From positions 3,633,957 through 3,697,956 of the forward strand of contig NZ_OZ241747.1 of NCBI RefSeq assembly GCF_965201005.1: 64,000 nt of DNA, written 5' to 3'. The translations under genes and the position numbers were made by a program. The notes under the pieces are model-generated. The model made no database searches and had not been told where the DNA came from. It saw only the letters and a program-made list of their open reading frames with translations. Origin of the DNA: Mucilaginibacter_A sp965201005. GTDB lineage: Bacteria; Bacteroidota; Bacteroidia; Sphingobacteriales; Sphingobacteriaceae. This document shows, in pieces, positions 35,163 through 44,118 of this stretch (position 1 is its first letter; each line of letters starts with the position of its first letter).

Positions 35163-37622
35163 ATGAAATACTGCTGCGCCATACTGTTTTTATCCTGCTT
35201 TTTTAGACAAAGTTTCGCACAAACCGCCCCTCCTGCCGATCGGGTTTCTATCGAACAGGAACTCAAAAAGCTGCCTGTTTTGGGCACTGTGCTTTATATT
35301 GCCGCCCATCCGGACGATGAAAATACACGCCTGCTGGCTTACCTCGCTCAGGAAAAACATTACCGCACGGGTTACCTTTCGTTAAACCGGGGCGGCGGCG
35401 GCCAAAACCTGATCGGAACAGAACAAGGCGAATTGCTGGGTTTGATCCGCACGCAGGAATTGCTGGCCGCCCGGCGTGTGGATGGTGCCGAACAGTTTTT
35501 TACCCGGGCCAAAGATTTTGGTTTTTCCAAAGGGCCGGAAGAAACGCTGCGGATCTGGGACAAAGAAAAAGTTTTGGGCGATGTGGTTTGGGTGATCAGA
35601 AAATTCAGGCCGGATGTGATGATCTGCCGTTTCCCGACAACGGGCGAAGGTGGCCACGGCCATCATACCGCTTCGGCAATTTTGGCGCAGGAAGCTTTTA
35701 CGGCCGCTGCAGATCCGAAACGTTTCCCGGAACAGTTAAAATTTGTACAGCCCTGGCAAGCCAAACGTTTGCTGTGGAACACGTTCAATTTCGGCGGAAA
35801 TAATACCACCAGTCCGGATCAGTTTAAAATAGATGTTGGCGTTTACAACAGTTTGCTGGGCAAAGGTTATGGCGAAATTGCTGCCGATAGCCGATCTAAC
35901 CATAAAAGCCAGGGGTTTGGCACGGCAAAACAACGCGGCAGTTCGTACGAATATTTTAAAACGATTTTGGGCGATGCGCCACACACGGATTTGATGGACG
36001 GCGTTAACACCACCTGGAAACGGGTGGCCGGCGGCGATGAAATTAACATCCGTATCAATGATCTGGAGAAGAGTTTTAATACTGAAAACCCGCCTAAATC
36101 TTTGCCGCTTTTAATGGATATTTATGCCTCGACCCAAAAACTAACGGATACCTACTGGAAAACGCAAAAGCTGAAAGAATTGAATTTACTGATCCCGGCT
36201 TGTGCCGGTTTGTGGCTGGAAAGTTATGCAGTAAACCCAACGTACGCTTTAGGCGATAGCATCACCATCCGCAACCAGCTGATTGACCGGGCTGGTAGTC
36301 CGGTGCGGTTTGTGGCCACTGTAATTGGCGGACAGACAAAAACTTATGATAAGCTGCTGCCGAACAATCAGTTGATAACTTCAGAAAATACCGCATTAGC
36401 ACAAAAAATTACGCAGCCTTATTGGCTGGCTGGCCCGCAAGTTCACGAAATGTACCCGGTAGCCAATCAAGAATTGGTAGGTTATCCAGAAAACCCTGAT
36501 CCGGTTACGGTTAACTGGCAATTTGTGATTTATGGTCATCTAATTACGCTGCAACGGCAGGTGATGTATAAATACGTAAGTGCGGTCCGGGGCGAAGTTT
36601 ATCAGCCACTGGAAATTACGCCGCCGGTTACGGCCAATCTGGATCAGCAGGATTATATTTTCAACAGTAATCAGCCCCAACAAATTGTGGTAAAGCTGAA
36701 AAGCTTTACCAATGCCAGCGGCAGCATCAGCCTGAAAGCACCGGCGGGCTGGAGAATCACACCCGCCAATGCTTCTTTTACAGGTAAAAAATCAGGCGAT
36801 GAATGGACGGCCGCATTTGCGGTTACTTCTGCCATCAGCAAAACTAAAACTGATACGGTTCAGGCCATTGTGCAGGTGAACGGTAAAACCTTTACGCAGG
36901 GCATCCACCAGATTACGTACGAACATATCCCGAACATTACTTTTTTTCCGCCTGCACAAGCTAAACTGGTCAATGTTGATTTAAAAACTGCCGGCAAACG
37001 GATCGGTTATCTGCCAGGAGCCGGGGATTTAGTGCCGGAAGCGTTGCAACAGGTTGGTTATCAGGTTACAATACTTAGCGAAAATGAAATTTTAAACGGA
37101 AACCTTTCCGGTTTTGATGCTATCATTGTTGGTGTCCGTGCTTTTAATATCAATGCACGTTTGCCCTCAGAGCAGCCAAAATTGTTGGAATATGTTAAAA
37201 ACGGCGGAACACTGCTGGTTCAATACAACAACAACAATGGCCTGGTCACTAATCAGATCGGGCCATATCCTTTCCGGATTGTTAACGTTCGGGTGACGGA
37301 CGAAAACGCGCCGGTCACGATTTTGAACCCGGCAGACCCGGTCCTGAATTATCCCAACAAAATAACCGATCAGGATTTTAAAGGCTGGATACAGGAACGC
37401 GGTATTTATTTTGCTACAGATATCGACCCAAAATACCGCACCGTCCTACAAATCAACGACCCGAACGAAGCACCCAACAAAGGCTCTTTGCTGGTTGCAG
37501 ATTATGGAAAAGGCCGGTTTGTTTACACTTCGCTGGTGTTTTTCAGGGAATTGCCTGCCGGTGTCCCGGGCGCGTACCGTTTGTTCATCAATTTAATCAG
37601 TAAAGCAAAAAATACAAATTAG
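35163..37622 (+). CDS. Exported PIG-L family deacetylase, large form
   Basis: An 819-residue protein with a signal peptide (CCAILFLSCFFRQSFAQ). The N-terminal PIG-L/LmbE domain has the zinc motif AAHPDDENTRLLAYLA and the third ligand in GEGGHGHHTAS. A beta-rich middle region (about 360-600) and a ThuA-like/glutamine-amidotransferase-like C-terminus (GYLPGAGDLVPEALQQVGYQ, then VGVRAFNIN) follow, as in large Bacteroidota members. PIG-L enzymes remove acetyl groups from sugars; the substrate is unknown. A candidate promoter is TTG at 35119 with TATCTTCA at 35140. Confidence 0.9.
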   Translation: MKYCCAILFLSCFFRQSFAQTAPPADRVSIEQELKKLPVLGTVLYIAAHPDDENTRLLAYLAQEKHYRTGYLSLNRGGGGQNLIGTEQGELLGLIRTQELLAARRVDGAEQFFTRAKDFGFSKGPEETLRIWDKEKVLGDVVWVIRKFRPDVMICRFPTTGEGGHGHHTASAILAQEAFTAAADPKRFPEQLKFVQPWQAKRLLWNTFNFGGNNTTSPDQFKIDVGVYNSLLGKGYGEIAADSRSNHKSQGFGTAKQRGSSYEYFKTILGDAPHTDLMDGVNTTWKRVAGGDEINIRINDLEKSFNTENPPKSLPLLMDIYASTQKLTDTYWKTQKLKELNLLIPACAGLWLESYAVNPTYALGDSITIRNQLIDRAGSPVRFVATVIGGQTKTYDKLLPNNQLITSENTALAQKITQPYWLAGPQVHEMYPVANQELVGYPENPDPVTVNWQFVIYGHLITLQRQVMYKYVSAVRGEVYQPLEITPPVTANLDQQDYIFNSNQPQQIVVKLKSFTNASGSISLKAPAGWRITPANASFTGKKSGDEWTAAFAVTSAISKTKTDTVQAIVQVNGKTFTQGIHQITYEHIPNITFFPPAQAKLVNVDLKTAGKRIGYLPGAGDLVPEALQQVGYQVTILSENEILNGNLSGFDAIIVGVRAFNINARLPSEQPKLLEYVKNGGTLLVQYNNNNGLVTNQIGPYPFRIVNVRVTDENAPVTILNPADPVLNYPNKITDQDFKGWIQERGIYFATDIDPKYRTVLQINDPNEAPNKGSLLVADYGKGRFVYTSLVFFRELPAGVPGAYRLFINLISKAKNTN

Positions 37623-37675
37623 CATTAGGCCGCAACAAAATATTCGGTTAATTTTACGGCCATAACATCACAATC

Positions 37676-37867
37676 ATGGAAAATCAGGAAGTAGAAGAAG
37701 TTAAAAGCTTTGATAATTTGTATTACATTGTTGGCCTGCTGGCCGGTATCATTACGGCCTACATTGTAAAAGGCACTTTTTTATGGGCCTTGATCGGGGC
37801 AGTTTTGGGCTTGCTGAGTGCCGGTTTCTACATTAAAAAGGTTGCGCCGAGAGATCCGGAAAATTAA
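37676..37867 (+). CDS. Small membrane protein, two helices
   Basis: A 63-residue protein with a charged acidic N-terminus and two hydrophobic segments (YYIVGLLAGIITAYIV and LWALIGAVLGLLSAGFYI) separated by KGTF. I do not recognise a named family. Its clear start, good codon use and its own intergenic space support a real gene. Confidence 0.7.
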   Translation: MENQEVEEVKSFDNLYYIVGLLAGIITAYIVKGTFLWALIGAVLGLLSAGFYIKKVAPRDPEN

Positions 37868-37958
37868 CGCTTTTAAGGAAATTTTCTTTTGATGACCGGA
37901 ACCAGTTGAGTGATAAAAATACTTAATTGGTTTTTTATTGTAAAAATGATTATTACCG

Positions 37959-38039
37959 ATGCTTTTTTTACCACCTAAATTTCCGGTTTTAAAGCAGCAA
38001 AAAAATAAAAGCCCCACGAAACGGTGTCCGTGGAGCTTT
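37959..38039. terminator. Degenerate dispersed word and terminator hairpin in a convergent gap
   Basis: ATGCTTTTTTTACC (37959-37972) differs from the word at one base and is followed by ACCTAAATTT. A hairpin of AAAGCCCCACG with CGTGGAGCTTT (38008-38039) then follows. Both lie between the small membrane protein gene and the convergent gene ending at 38060. Confidence 0.55.
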
Positions 38040-38059
38040 CAACCTAAACCTTATCACAA

Positions 38060-38530
38060 TTAAACCAGCATTGCTACTGATTCAAACAAGGATTTATCAA
38101 TTACCATACCAGAAATTAGCTTTTTTTCTAATAAATCTGCCCAGCTCAACAAATATTTAATCACGTCTTCAAGCTTGTTTCGTTTAAGATATTGTTTTCC
38201 TTGCGGCAGATTGGCCAGCACCGCATCGTCCGAAAGTTTTTCCAGGTGCGCCAGGTCTGTTCTGGTAAAACCAAAATCCAGCATTGTGTCAATTATATGA
38301 TCGAAAGGCAAACCACTTTGCGGACAATAATCAAATAATTGTTCGTTCCAATCGCCATGCCGCCGCATCGCTTCCTGATGAATGGCCGCCTTGTCCAGAT
38401 TTGTAACCACCTGTGCCAGATTACCGCAATTGCAGCTGCCCATGTGGCCCCATTGATAAGGTGCTTTGTTTTGCAGGTTTGCGGCCGTTTGTCGTAAAGC
38501 CTGAACCACTTCTATCGTTGCTTTTGCCAT
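38060..38530 (-). CDS. Conserved hypothetical protein
   Basis: A 156-residue soluble protein. It has a GSCNCGNLAQ sequence near residue 32, a DWNEQLFDYCPQSGLP region and a Leu-rich helical C-terminus. I recognise no functional domain, but the composition looks like a real cytoplasmic protein and it lies 50 bases after the anti-sigma-like gene, so it may belong to the same transcript. Confidence 0.65.
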   Translation of the reverse strand: MAKATIEVVQALRQTAANLQNKAPYQWGHMGSCNCGNLAQVVTNLDKAAIHQEAMRRHGDWNEQLFDYCPQSGLPFDHIIDTMLDFGFTRTDLAHLEKLSDDAVLANLPQGKQYLKRNKLEDVIKYLLSWADLLEKKLISGMVIDKSLFESVAMLV

Positions 38531-38580
38531 TTTGCTTCGTGTTTTGCCCTGATTTTTTATTTGATATGTTGAAGATAACG

Positions 38581-39066
38581 TTATTTCCTGTTGGTAAACA
38601 ACTTTCTAAAATAATGATCTGCAAAAAACAATCCTAAAATCAAATCAAAAAACAAAAACCCTTTTAGCAAAGTGGCACTGAAATAAGCATTTACCGGTGG
38701 CAGCTTGATTTCCGGCACCGAAATCAGGGCTGATGAATGCCAGTTGACCTGCATAAAAAAATATCCTAAAAGAAGCACGATACAACTGATGAAAAACGCG
38801 GCAATACCAAAAACAATCCGCTGATCTACCCTGGTTTTAAGCGGTTTCAAAATCTTTTCCTGCTTAATGTTTTCCATCACGCTGAAGGTGAAATTCATGG
38901 CCGGTTCTTCTGTTTCCAGCAAAGCCAGACTTTCCTGCAAAGCCTTTAATTCATGGTATTTCCGGCAATAGTTTTCATCGGTTTCAATCAATAAACGGAT
39001 GGCTTTCTGCTCTTGTTCCGGACAAAAACCATCCAGGTAATCCCATAATTTTTCTTCCATATTCAT
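38581..39066 (-). CDS. Putative anti-sigma factor (single-pass membrane protein)
   Basis: A 161-residue protein with a short cytoplasmic helical domain (KLWDYLDGFCPEQEQKAIR) and two hydrophobic segments (IVFGIAAFFISCIVLLLGYFF and TLLKGFLFFDLILGLFFAD). The start overlaps the ECF sigma stop by four bases (ATGA), so tight co-translation is expected. Position and layout point to an anti-sigma factor; no zinc motif (HxxxCxxC) is present. Confidence 0.7.
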   Translation of the reverse strand: MNMEEKLWDYLDGFCPEQEQKAIRLLIETDENYCRKYHELKALQESLALLETEEPAMNFTFSVMENIKQEKILKPLKTRVDQRIVFGIAAFFISCIVLLLGYFFMQVNWHSSALISVPEIKLPPVNAYFSATLLKGFLFFDLILGLFFADHYFRKLFTNRK

Positions 39067-39635
39067 CCTAAATCCCTCACTTCCGTTTTTAACAACTGCT
39101 CCAGTTTTTCTTTTAAACGATGCCGCGCCCGGTGTAGTTTTACCTTCACCGTGTTAGTTTCCATTTTTACAACGGCCGCAATTTCTTCTAAAGATTGTCC
39201 GCCCTGATAAAACAACGTCAAAATCGCAGCATCATCCGGCAATAACTTACTGATAGCCAGGTTTATATAATACGATTGCGATTTCTGTTCGGCCAAATCC
39301 GACTTAATATCCGATTGATTATTTACCTCGATAAAAACAGCATCGTCATCCAGCGAATAGGTTTCGGGTTTTTTTCTGCGGAGAAAAGACATCGATGTAG
39401 TGTAAACGATGGTGTACAACCACGTGGTAAATTTGGATTGCTGCTGGAAACCGGCCAACGCTTTATATGCTTTTACAAAACTGTCCTGTGCAATTTCCTG
39501 TGCATCTTCGCGGTTTTTAACAAAGCGCAAAGCCAGCGTAAAAACATACCGCTGGTGCCGTTTCACCAAATCGGCATAAACCGTTTGGTTGCCGGCCAGC
39601 ACCTGGCGGATCAGTTCTGTATCATCTGTTTGCAT
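39063..39635 (-). CDS. ECF-type RNA polymerase sigma factor
   Basis: A 190-residue sigma-70 family protein. Region 2 is RFVKNREDAQEIAQDSFVKA followed by SKFTTWLYTI; region 4 is SLEEIAAVVKMETNTVKVKL with HRARHRLKEKLEQ. It probably pairs with the anti-sigma-like protein encoded next. Its stimulus and target genes are unknown. An AC-type copy of the dispersed word lies in the linker between the two domains. Confidence 0.92.
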   Translation of the reverse strand: MQTDDTELIRQVLAGNQTVYADLVKRHQRYVFTLALRFVKNREDAQEIAQDSFVKAYKALAGFQQQSKFTTWLYTIVYTTSMSFLRRKKPETYSLDDDAVFIEVNNQSDIKSDLAEQKSQSYYINLAISKLLPDDAAILTLFYQGGQSLEEIAAVVKMETNTVKVKLHRARHRLKEKLEQLLKTEVRDLG

Positions 39636-39680
39636 CGATTACCGGTTATGACGCCGTAAAGAAAACCCAGGTTACAGCCG

Positions 39681-39694
39681 ATGCTTCTTTTATC
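39681..39694 (-). repeat. Dispersed word between the epimerase and sigma-factor genes
   Basis: ATGCTTCTTTTATC followed by GGTATAAATTT gives the complete 25-bp form, with the AT-rich arm intact. It lies in the 126-base gap upstream of the sigma factor gene. Confidence 0.85.
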
Positions 39695-39761
39695 GGTATA
39701 AATTTGGGCAAATAATTTTTGAGAAACTGAAATAACACTTCAATCAATTCCCGAAGTTTTT

Positions 39762-40790
39762 TTACAGCAGCAAACCATCAACCGATCGCAGCCCCAAACC
39801 TGATGCTTCTTTTAGCACATATTTTCCATTGGCAAAACCTGGGTTTTGGTACGGATTGTTTTTGGTGAGAAAAGGCCCGTCCAGATCGGCCCAGTCACAC
39901 AACGGTGCCAATGCGGCGGCGGCTAAAGTGGCGCAACTGCTTTCGCTCATACAGCCGATCAAAACCTTTAAGCCCAACTCTTTAGCGCGCAAAATCATGC
40001 GGTGGCCTTCATACATCCCGGCAGCTTTCATCAGTTTTACGTTGATGCCGTGGTAAACGCCGTGTGCTTTTTTTACATCCTCAAAACGCTGTACGGCTTC
40101 ATCGCCAATTATTACAACCGGACTATTTTCTGTCAGCCAGGCGTTGCCGTCGATGTCGTTTTTGTCCATCGGCTGCTCAATCAGTTGCACGCCTTGTTCC
40201 TGCAGCCAGAAAATCTTATCAAGCGATTGCTGCCTGTCCGTCCAGCCCTGATTGACATCTACATAAAGCGGAACATCGGTAACCGAGCGGATGGCACGGA
40301 TGATTTCTTCATCGTTATTTTTGCCCAGCTTAATCTTAATCACTTTAAAATCAGCAGCTTCTGCGGCTTTTTTAATCATCATTTCGGGCGAATCAATGCC
40401 TAAAGTAAAACTGCTGACCGGCATTTTTTCCGGATCAGAGCCGAACAGTTGATAACACGGTTTTTGTTCGATTTTCCCAATCAGATCATGAAAAGCAATA
40501 TCGATGGCCGCTTTAATGTTCGTATTTCCGGGAGCAAGATCATCCAGATAAGCCAAAATTTCAGTAATGTTGAACGGATAATGAAAGCGGCTTAAATCTG
40601 TTTTTTGCAGAAAAGCTTCAGCCGTTTCCGGATTTTCGTGATAATACGGTACCATTGAAGCTTCACCATAACCGGCAAAACCTTCATATTCCAGCTTTAA
40701 AAGCATCAACGGCGTGGCCGTGCGCGTAAATTTGGCAATACTGAACGGATGTTTCAGTTCGAGTTGAAAGGGTTGGTAAGTCAGTTTCAT
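39762..40790 (-). CDS. Dipeptide epimerase (enolase superfamily, Ala-Glu epimerase type)
   Basis: A 342-residue enzyme. Catalytic lysines sit in VIKIKLGKN and INVKLMKAAG; metal ligands are in LYVDVNQGW (Asp), LIEQPM (Glu) and VIIGDEAV (Asp). Such epimerases interconvert L-Ala-D/L-Glu from cell-wall peptides. The frame extends 10 codons further, but homology begins at MKLTYQPFQLELKHPFSIA, so I use the ATG at 40790. The last codons contain a copy of the dispersed word (VLKEASG). Confidence 0.9.
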   Translation of the reverse strand: MKLTYQPFQLELKHPFSIAKFTRTATPLMLLKLEYEGFAGYGEASMVPYYHENPETAEAFLQKTDLSRFHYPFNITEILAYLDDLAPGNTNIKAAIDIAFHDLIGKIEQKPCYQLFGSDPEKMPVSSFTLGIDSPEMMIKKAAEAADFKVIKIKLGKNNDEEIIRAIRSVTDVPLYVDVNQGWTDRQQSLDKIFWLQEQGVQLIEQPMDKNDIDGNAWLTENSPVVIIGDEAVQRFEDVKKAHGVYHGINVKLMKAAGMYEGHRMILRAKELGLKVLIGCMSESSCATLAAAALAPLCDWADLDGPFLTKNNPYQNPGFANGKYVLKEASGLGLRSVDGLLL

Positions 40791-40846
40791 GTTAAATCGC
40801 CTAAAGCTAAAAAATCCCACGCAAAATCATTTCTATCTTTGGCGAT

Positions 40847-41836
40847 ATGTTAACGGAAATTTACCAGCCATTTGATCGTTTCAATTTCGGCAACAAAACC
40901 TGCTTCCTCAGCGGAAAACCACTGCAGTCCGAAGAAGAAAAAATACAGGTTTTCCCGGCCTGGCTGCTGGCCAGATACAATCTGTACGATGCGCCATTTA
41001 AAATGCTGGACGAGAATTTTCCGACGTATAAAGATTTGAAACTGCCGTGTTCTGCGGAAGTGAACAACCAGTATCTGGAGCCGCTGGAAACCGAAATCAA
41101 AGCTGCTTTTGAACAAGGTTTTGAAGCGGTGCAAGCTTTGGACGAATGGAAACTGTTTATCTGGGCCGGCAAAATCATGTACGGTATTATTTTCAACGAG
41201 CTGCAATCCGCTATCCGCCAGCAATATGCGCAGGGAGAAGGTTTAAATATTTCGCAATCGCTGATGCACAAATTCAGTTCGTTGCATATTATGCTGCAGA
41301 TGCTGTTTTTACCGATCATTTTTGAGGATTTCAAACCGTACAGCTTTTTTCTGTTCAAAATAAGCCCGGAAACAGACCAGTTTAACTATCGCGACGAGAT
41401 CAATTCGCTTACATTTTCATTACGGCTGAAAGATTTCGGTTTTATATTTTGCTTGCAGGACAACGGTGCAAACGGCGTTTATCACCAGGAAATCCTGCAA
41501 AAAATTGCCTTAAAAACATTGCATCCGATCCAGTTTGAAGAGTTTTGCGGACGCATTTTTTATTCGGCTTATTTATTCAACCGTTTGCCGGAATACAATT
41601 TGCTGCCTGTGGAAAATAAAATTTATGTAGAAGCCATGCCGCTGAAAGGTTTAAGCGCGAAACCGCTTTTTGATGAATGGAAACCGAAAGTTTACGGTCA
41701 GGTTTTAGAGAATTTTTGGAAACCCTGGGGCTTTTTGTTGTTGGAAATCATTAAAAACCCGGAGCAGCCGATGAGTTTTTTGGTCGATAAAAACAGCATG
41801 TTTATTCCGGCGGAGGCGATTTTGTTGCCAGGATAA
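40847..41836 (+). CDS. Hypothetical protein with a degenerate HNH-like N-terminus
   Basis: A 329-residue soluble protein. The N-terminal ~75 residues read like an HNH zinc-binding layout (KTCFLSGKPL, then IQVFPAWLLARYNL, then LPCSAEVNNQYLEPLE), but the second Cys and the catalytic His are not in place. The rest has no domain I recognise. Two AC-type copies of the dispersed word are read as MLFLP and DKNSM. It could be an inactive HNH derivative or something unrelated. Confidence 0.65.
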   Translation: MLTEIYQPFDRFNFGNKTCFLSGKPLQSEEEKIQVFPAWLLARYNLYDAPFKMLDENFPTYKDLKLPCSAEVNNQYLEPLETEIKAAFEQGFEAVQALDEWKLFIWAGKIMYGIIFNELQSAIRQQYAQGEGLNISQSLMHKFSSLHIMLQMLFLPIIFEDFKPYSFFLFKISPETDQFNYRDEINSLTFSLRLKDFGFIFCLQDNGANGVYHQEILQKIALKTLHPIQFEEFCGRIFYSAYLFNRLPEYNLLPVENKIYVEAMPLKGLSAKPLFDEWKPKVYGQVLENFWKPWGFLLLEIIKNPEQPMSFLVDKNSMFIPAEAILLPG

Positions 41837-41843
41837 TTTTTAG

Positions 41844-41950
41844 CTGTCATTGCGAAAGCAGAGAGAGGAATCTTCTTCAAACCAAATTTATACCGATAAA
41901 AGAAGCATTGTATTGTTAAATAAAGATTTCTCCTAAAGTCGAAATGACAG
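41844..41950. repeat. MITE-like inverted-repeat element carrying a dispersed word
   Basis: The ends CTGTCATTGCGAAAG and GTCGAAATGACAG are inverted, as are the inner GAGAGGAATCTT and AAGATTTCTCC; about 28 bp pair imperfectly. The middle holds a full 25-bp copy of the dispersed word (41884-41908). It lies between the convergent genes ending at 41836 and 41954. No open frame. It could be a small non-autonomous element or a bidirectional terminator. Confidence 0.6.
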
Positions 41951-41953
41951 AAA

Positions 41954-43528
41954 TCAACTTTTTAATTTCTCCAAAACCGCTTCCGCAGATAACTTTTGCT
42001 GCTCACCGGAAACCATATTTTTAAGCGATAAAAGCTTGGTTTCCATTTCCTCACTACCGATCATCACCGCGAAAGGAATGCTTTTTTTATCGGCATAATC
42101 CAGTTGCTTTTTGATTTTTGCGCCCGGCGGATACAATTCTGTACGGATTTCCTGATTGCGTAATTGATTGACTAATTGAAATCCGTAGTTCTCAAACTCT
42201 TTATCAAAACAGCAAATTAAAACCTGCGTGCCTTGCGTGGCATCTTCCGGAAAAAGTTTTAATTCTTCCAGCACATCGTAAATCCGGTCGGCACCAAAAG
42301 AAATCCCGGCACCGGTCAGTTTTAGTTTCGGGTCGAAAATCCCGGTCAAATCATCATAACGGCCGCCGCCACCGATGCTGCCCATCGCCACTTCGTTGGT
42401 TTTTACTTCGAAAATAGCACCGGTGTAATAATTTAAACCGCGGGCCAATGTAATATCGAGTTCGAGTTTTGCTGTTTTTAGCGATACATTTTTTAGGTAG
42501 GTAAAAACAGTATTAAGTTCTTCGATGCCTTTTAAGCCGATTTCGGAAGTTTGCAATACTGTTTTTAGCGCATTAATTTTCTCCTCATTACTGCCTTCCA
42601 ATAAAATTACAGGTGTTAATTTCAATAAATCATCTTCGGTGAAACCGCGTTCCAAAAGTTCTTTGTTTACGCCGGAAAGTCCGATTTTGTCGAGTTTATC
42701 AATGGCAACCGTCATATCTACGATCAATTCCGGTTTGCCGATGATTTCAGCAATGCCGGATAAAATTTTGCGGTTATTGATTTTGATCGTAAAATCTTTC
42801 AACCCAAAATTGCTTAAAGCTTCGTCGTATATCAGGATAAATTCAGCTTCATTCAGCAAAGAATCAGAACCAACCACATCGGCATCGCATTGATAAAACT
42901 CGCGGTAACGGCCTTTTTGCGGACGATCAGCGCGCCAAACCGGCTGTACCTGAAAACGCTTGAACGGAAAAGTAATTTCGCTTTGGTGCGAAACGACGTA
43001 ACGGGCGAAGGGAACGGTGAGATCGTAGCGAAGAGCTTTTTCGGAGATGTCACCAACAATATTTTTTGAGGTAAGATAGTCTTTTACTATTTGTATAACT
43101 TTACCGGCGTTATCTTTAAGTTTAATGAATCCATTTTCAAAATTTTCCTTAAGTTTTAATTCAGCAAGTTTTTGTTTAAAATGATCATCAGATTCGATTA
43201 AAAGGTTTTGTACCTCACTTTGCATATCTCCATATTCGATTTGTAATTGCAACATTTTAGATGTATTGTCAACTAATTCTCGAAGTCCTATAATCGTAGT
43301 ATTTTTTTCTAAAAACTCGCCACTATCTAAAATCTTAAAAATCAACTTATCACCTTCATCACCATATTTGCCGGTTAAGGTTTCCAGGTTTTCCATGGAA
43401 GGTGTTTGGATTTCCTGGTAGCCGTATTTGCGGAATACTGTTTTTATCGTATCAAAAATGTAATTGCGTTTGGCCATTTCGGCGGGAGAGAAATCGCGGG
43501 TGCCTTTCGGTACAGATGGTTTTGCCAT
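41954..43528 (-). CDS. hisS: Histidyl-tRNA synthetase with a large insertion
   Basis: Class II synthetase that charges tRNA-His. Motifs are clear: PKGTRDFSPAEMAKRNYIF at the start, motif 2 around FQVQPVWRADRPQKGRYREF, the histidine motif LARGLNYYTGAIFEV and motif 3 GISFGADRIYDVL; a C-terminal anticodon domain follows. I use the ATG at 43528 (524 residues). Between GDKLIFKILDSGEF and SEKALRYDLTVPFARY there are ~87 residues (72-158) where I would expect about 20. This stretch (43055-43315) is helical, charged and AT-rich. The frame is intact, so the enzyme is presumably active. Confidence 0.93.
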   Translation of the reverse strand: MAKPSVPKGTRDFSPAEMAKRNYIFDTIKTVFRKYGYQEIQTPSMENLETLTGKYGDEGDKLIFKILDSGEFLEKNTTIIGLRELVDNTSKMLQLQIEYGDMQSEVQNLLIESDDHFKQKLAELKLKENFENGFIKLKDNAGKVIQIVKDYLTSKNIVGDISEKALRYDLTVPFARYVVSHQSEITFPFKRFQVQPVWRADRPQKGRYREFYQCDADVVGSDSLLNEAEFILIYDEALSNFGLKDFTIKINNRKILSGIAEIIGKPELIVDMTVAIDKLDKIGLSGVNKELLERGFTEDDLLKLTPVILLEGSNEEKINALKTVLQTSEIGLKGIEELNTVFTYLKNVSLKTAKLELDITLARGLNYYTGAIFEVKTNEVAMGSIGGGGRYDDLTGIFDPKLKLTGAGISFGADRIYDVLEELKLFPEDATQGTQVLICCFDKEFENYGFQLVNQLRNQEIRTELYPPGAKIKKQLDYADKKSIPFAVMIGSEEMETKLLSLKNMVSGEQQKLSAEAVLEKLKS

Positions 43529-43685
43529 AATGCCGCAAAGGTAGGGATTTGAGGACAAGGTGAAAGGCGGACGGGAGAAAACATAAACAGCTTTACAATT
43601 GCAAAATTTATGTTACCTCGGTAATATAGCACAATATTTATCCAGCTTTGCAGGATTGATTTAACTGATTCCGGTTACGCTGCCC

Positions 43686-44045
43686 ATGCCAAAACTGAAA
43701 TTTACGTATTTCCTTTTCTTTTTAGCTGCAATGTTTTTTGTTGCGAAGCCTTTTGTGGGTTTCAGGCTGCGTGCAATATTTTCAAAATCTTCAGGCACAA
43801 AATCTGTTTGCGTGAAAAGTTTTACCAAGCGCAAACCCGAATATCTGGAAGAAGCGGATTCAAAAAAAGCCGAAATTTCTGCAAAGCTGAACAATCCGCC
43901 GTTGACAGAACTGTTTACGATGCTGCAATTAATGGCGATACTGTTTTTATGCGCTAATTTTCTTCAAACCGTTTGGCATTTTTTTTATAACCGGTTTTAC
44001 AAATCACGCCAACTTTATTTGCTTACGGGCAAGCTGATTATTTGA
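43686..44045 (+). CDS. Small membrane protein upstream of the RND operon
   Basis: A 119-residue frame with two hydrophobic segments (FTYFLFFLAAMFFVAKPFVG and LQLMAILFLCANFLQTVWHF) and a basic middle. I know no named family. It lies 73 bases upstream of the TolC gene, on the same strand, with a copy of the dispersed word in its second helix and another right after its stop (44052-44065). It is probably genuine, but the evidence is only the frame and its position. Confidence 0.6.
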   Translation: MPKLKFTYFLFFLAAMFFVAKPFVGFRLRAIFSKSSGTKSVCVKSFTKRKPEYLEEADSKKAEISAKLNNPPLTELFTMLQLMAILFLCANFLQTVWHFFYNRFYKSRQLYLLTGKLII

Positions 44046-44118
44046 TTAAGGATGCTTCTTTTATGCCCTGTTTTTACAGGTTTTAAACTGAACCAAATCG
44101 TTAAATTAAATACTTTAG

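Noticed and set aside
43661..43894. A 77-codon minus-strand frame opposite the small membrane protein
   Set aside because: It is the antisense of the better plus-strand frame, which has two clear membrane helices.
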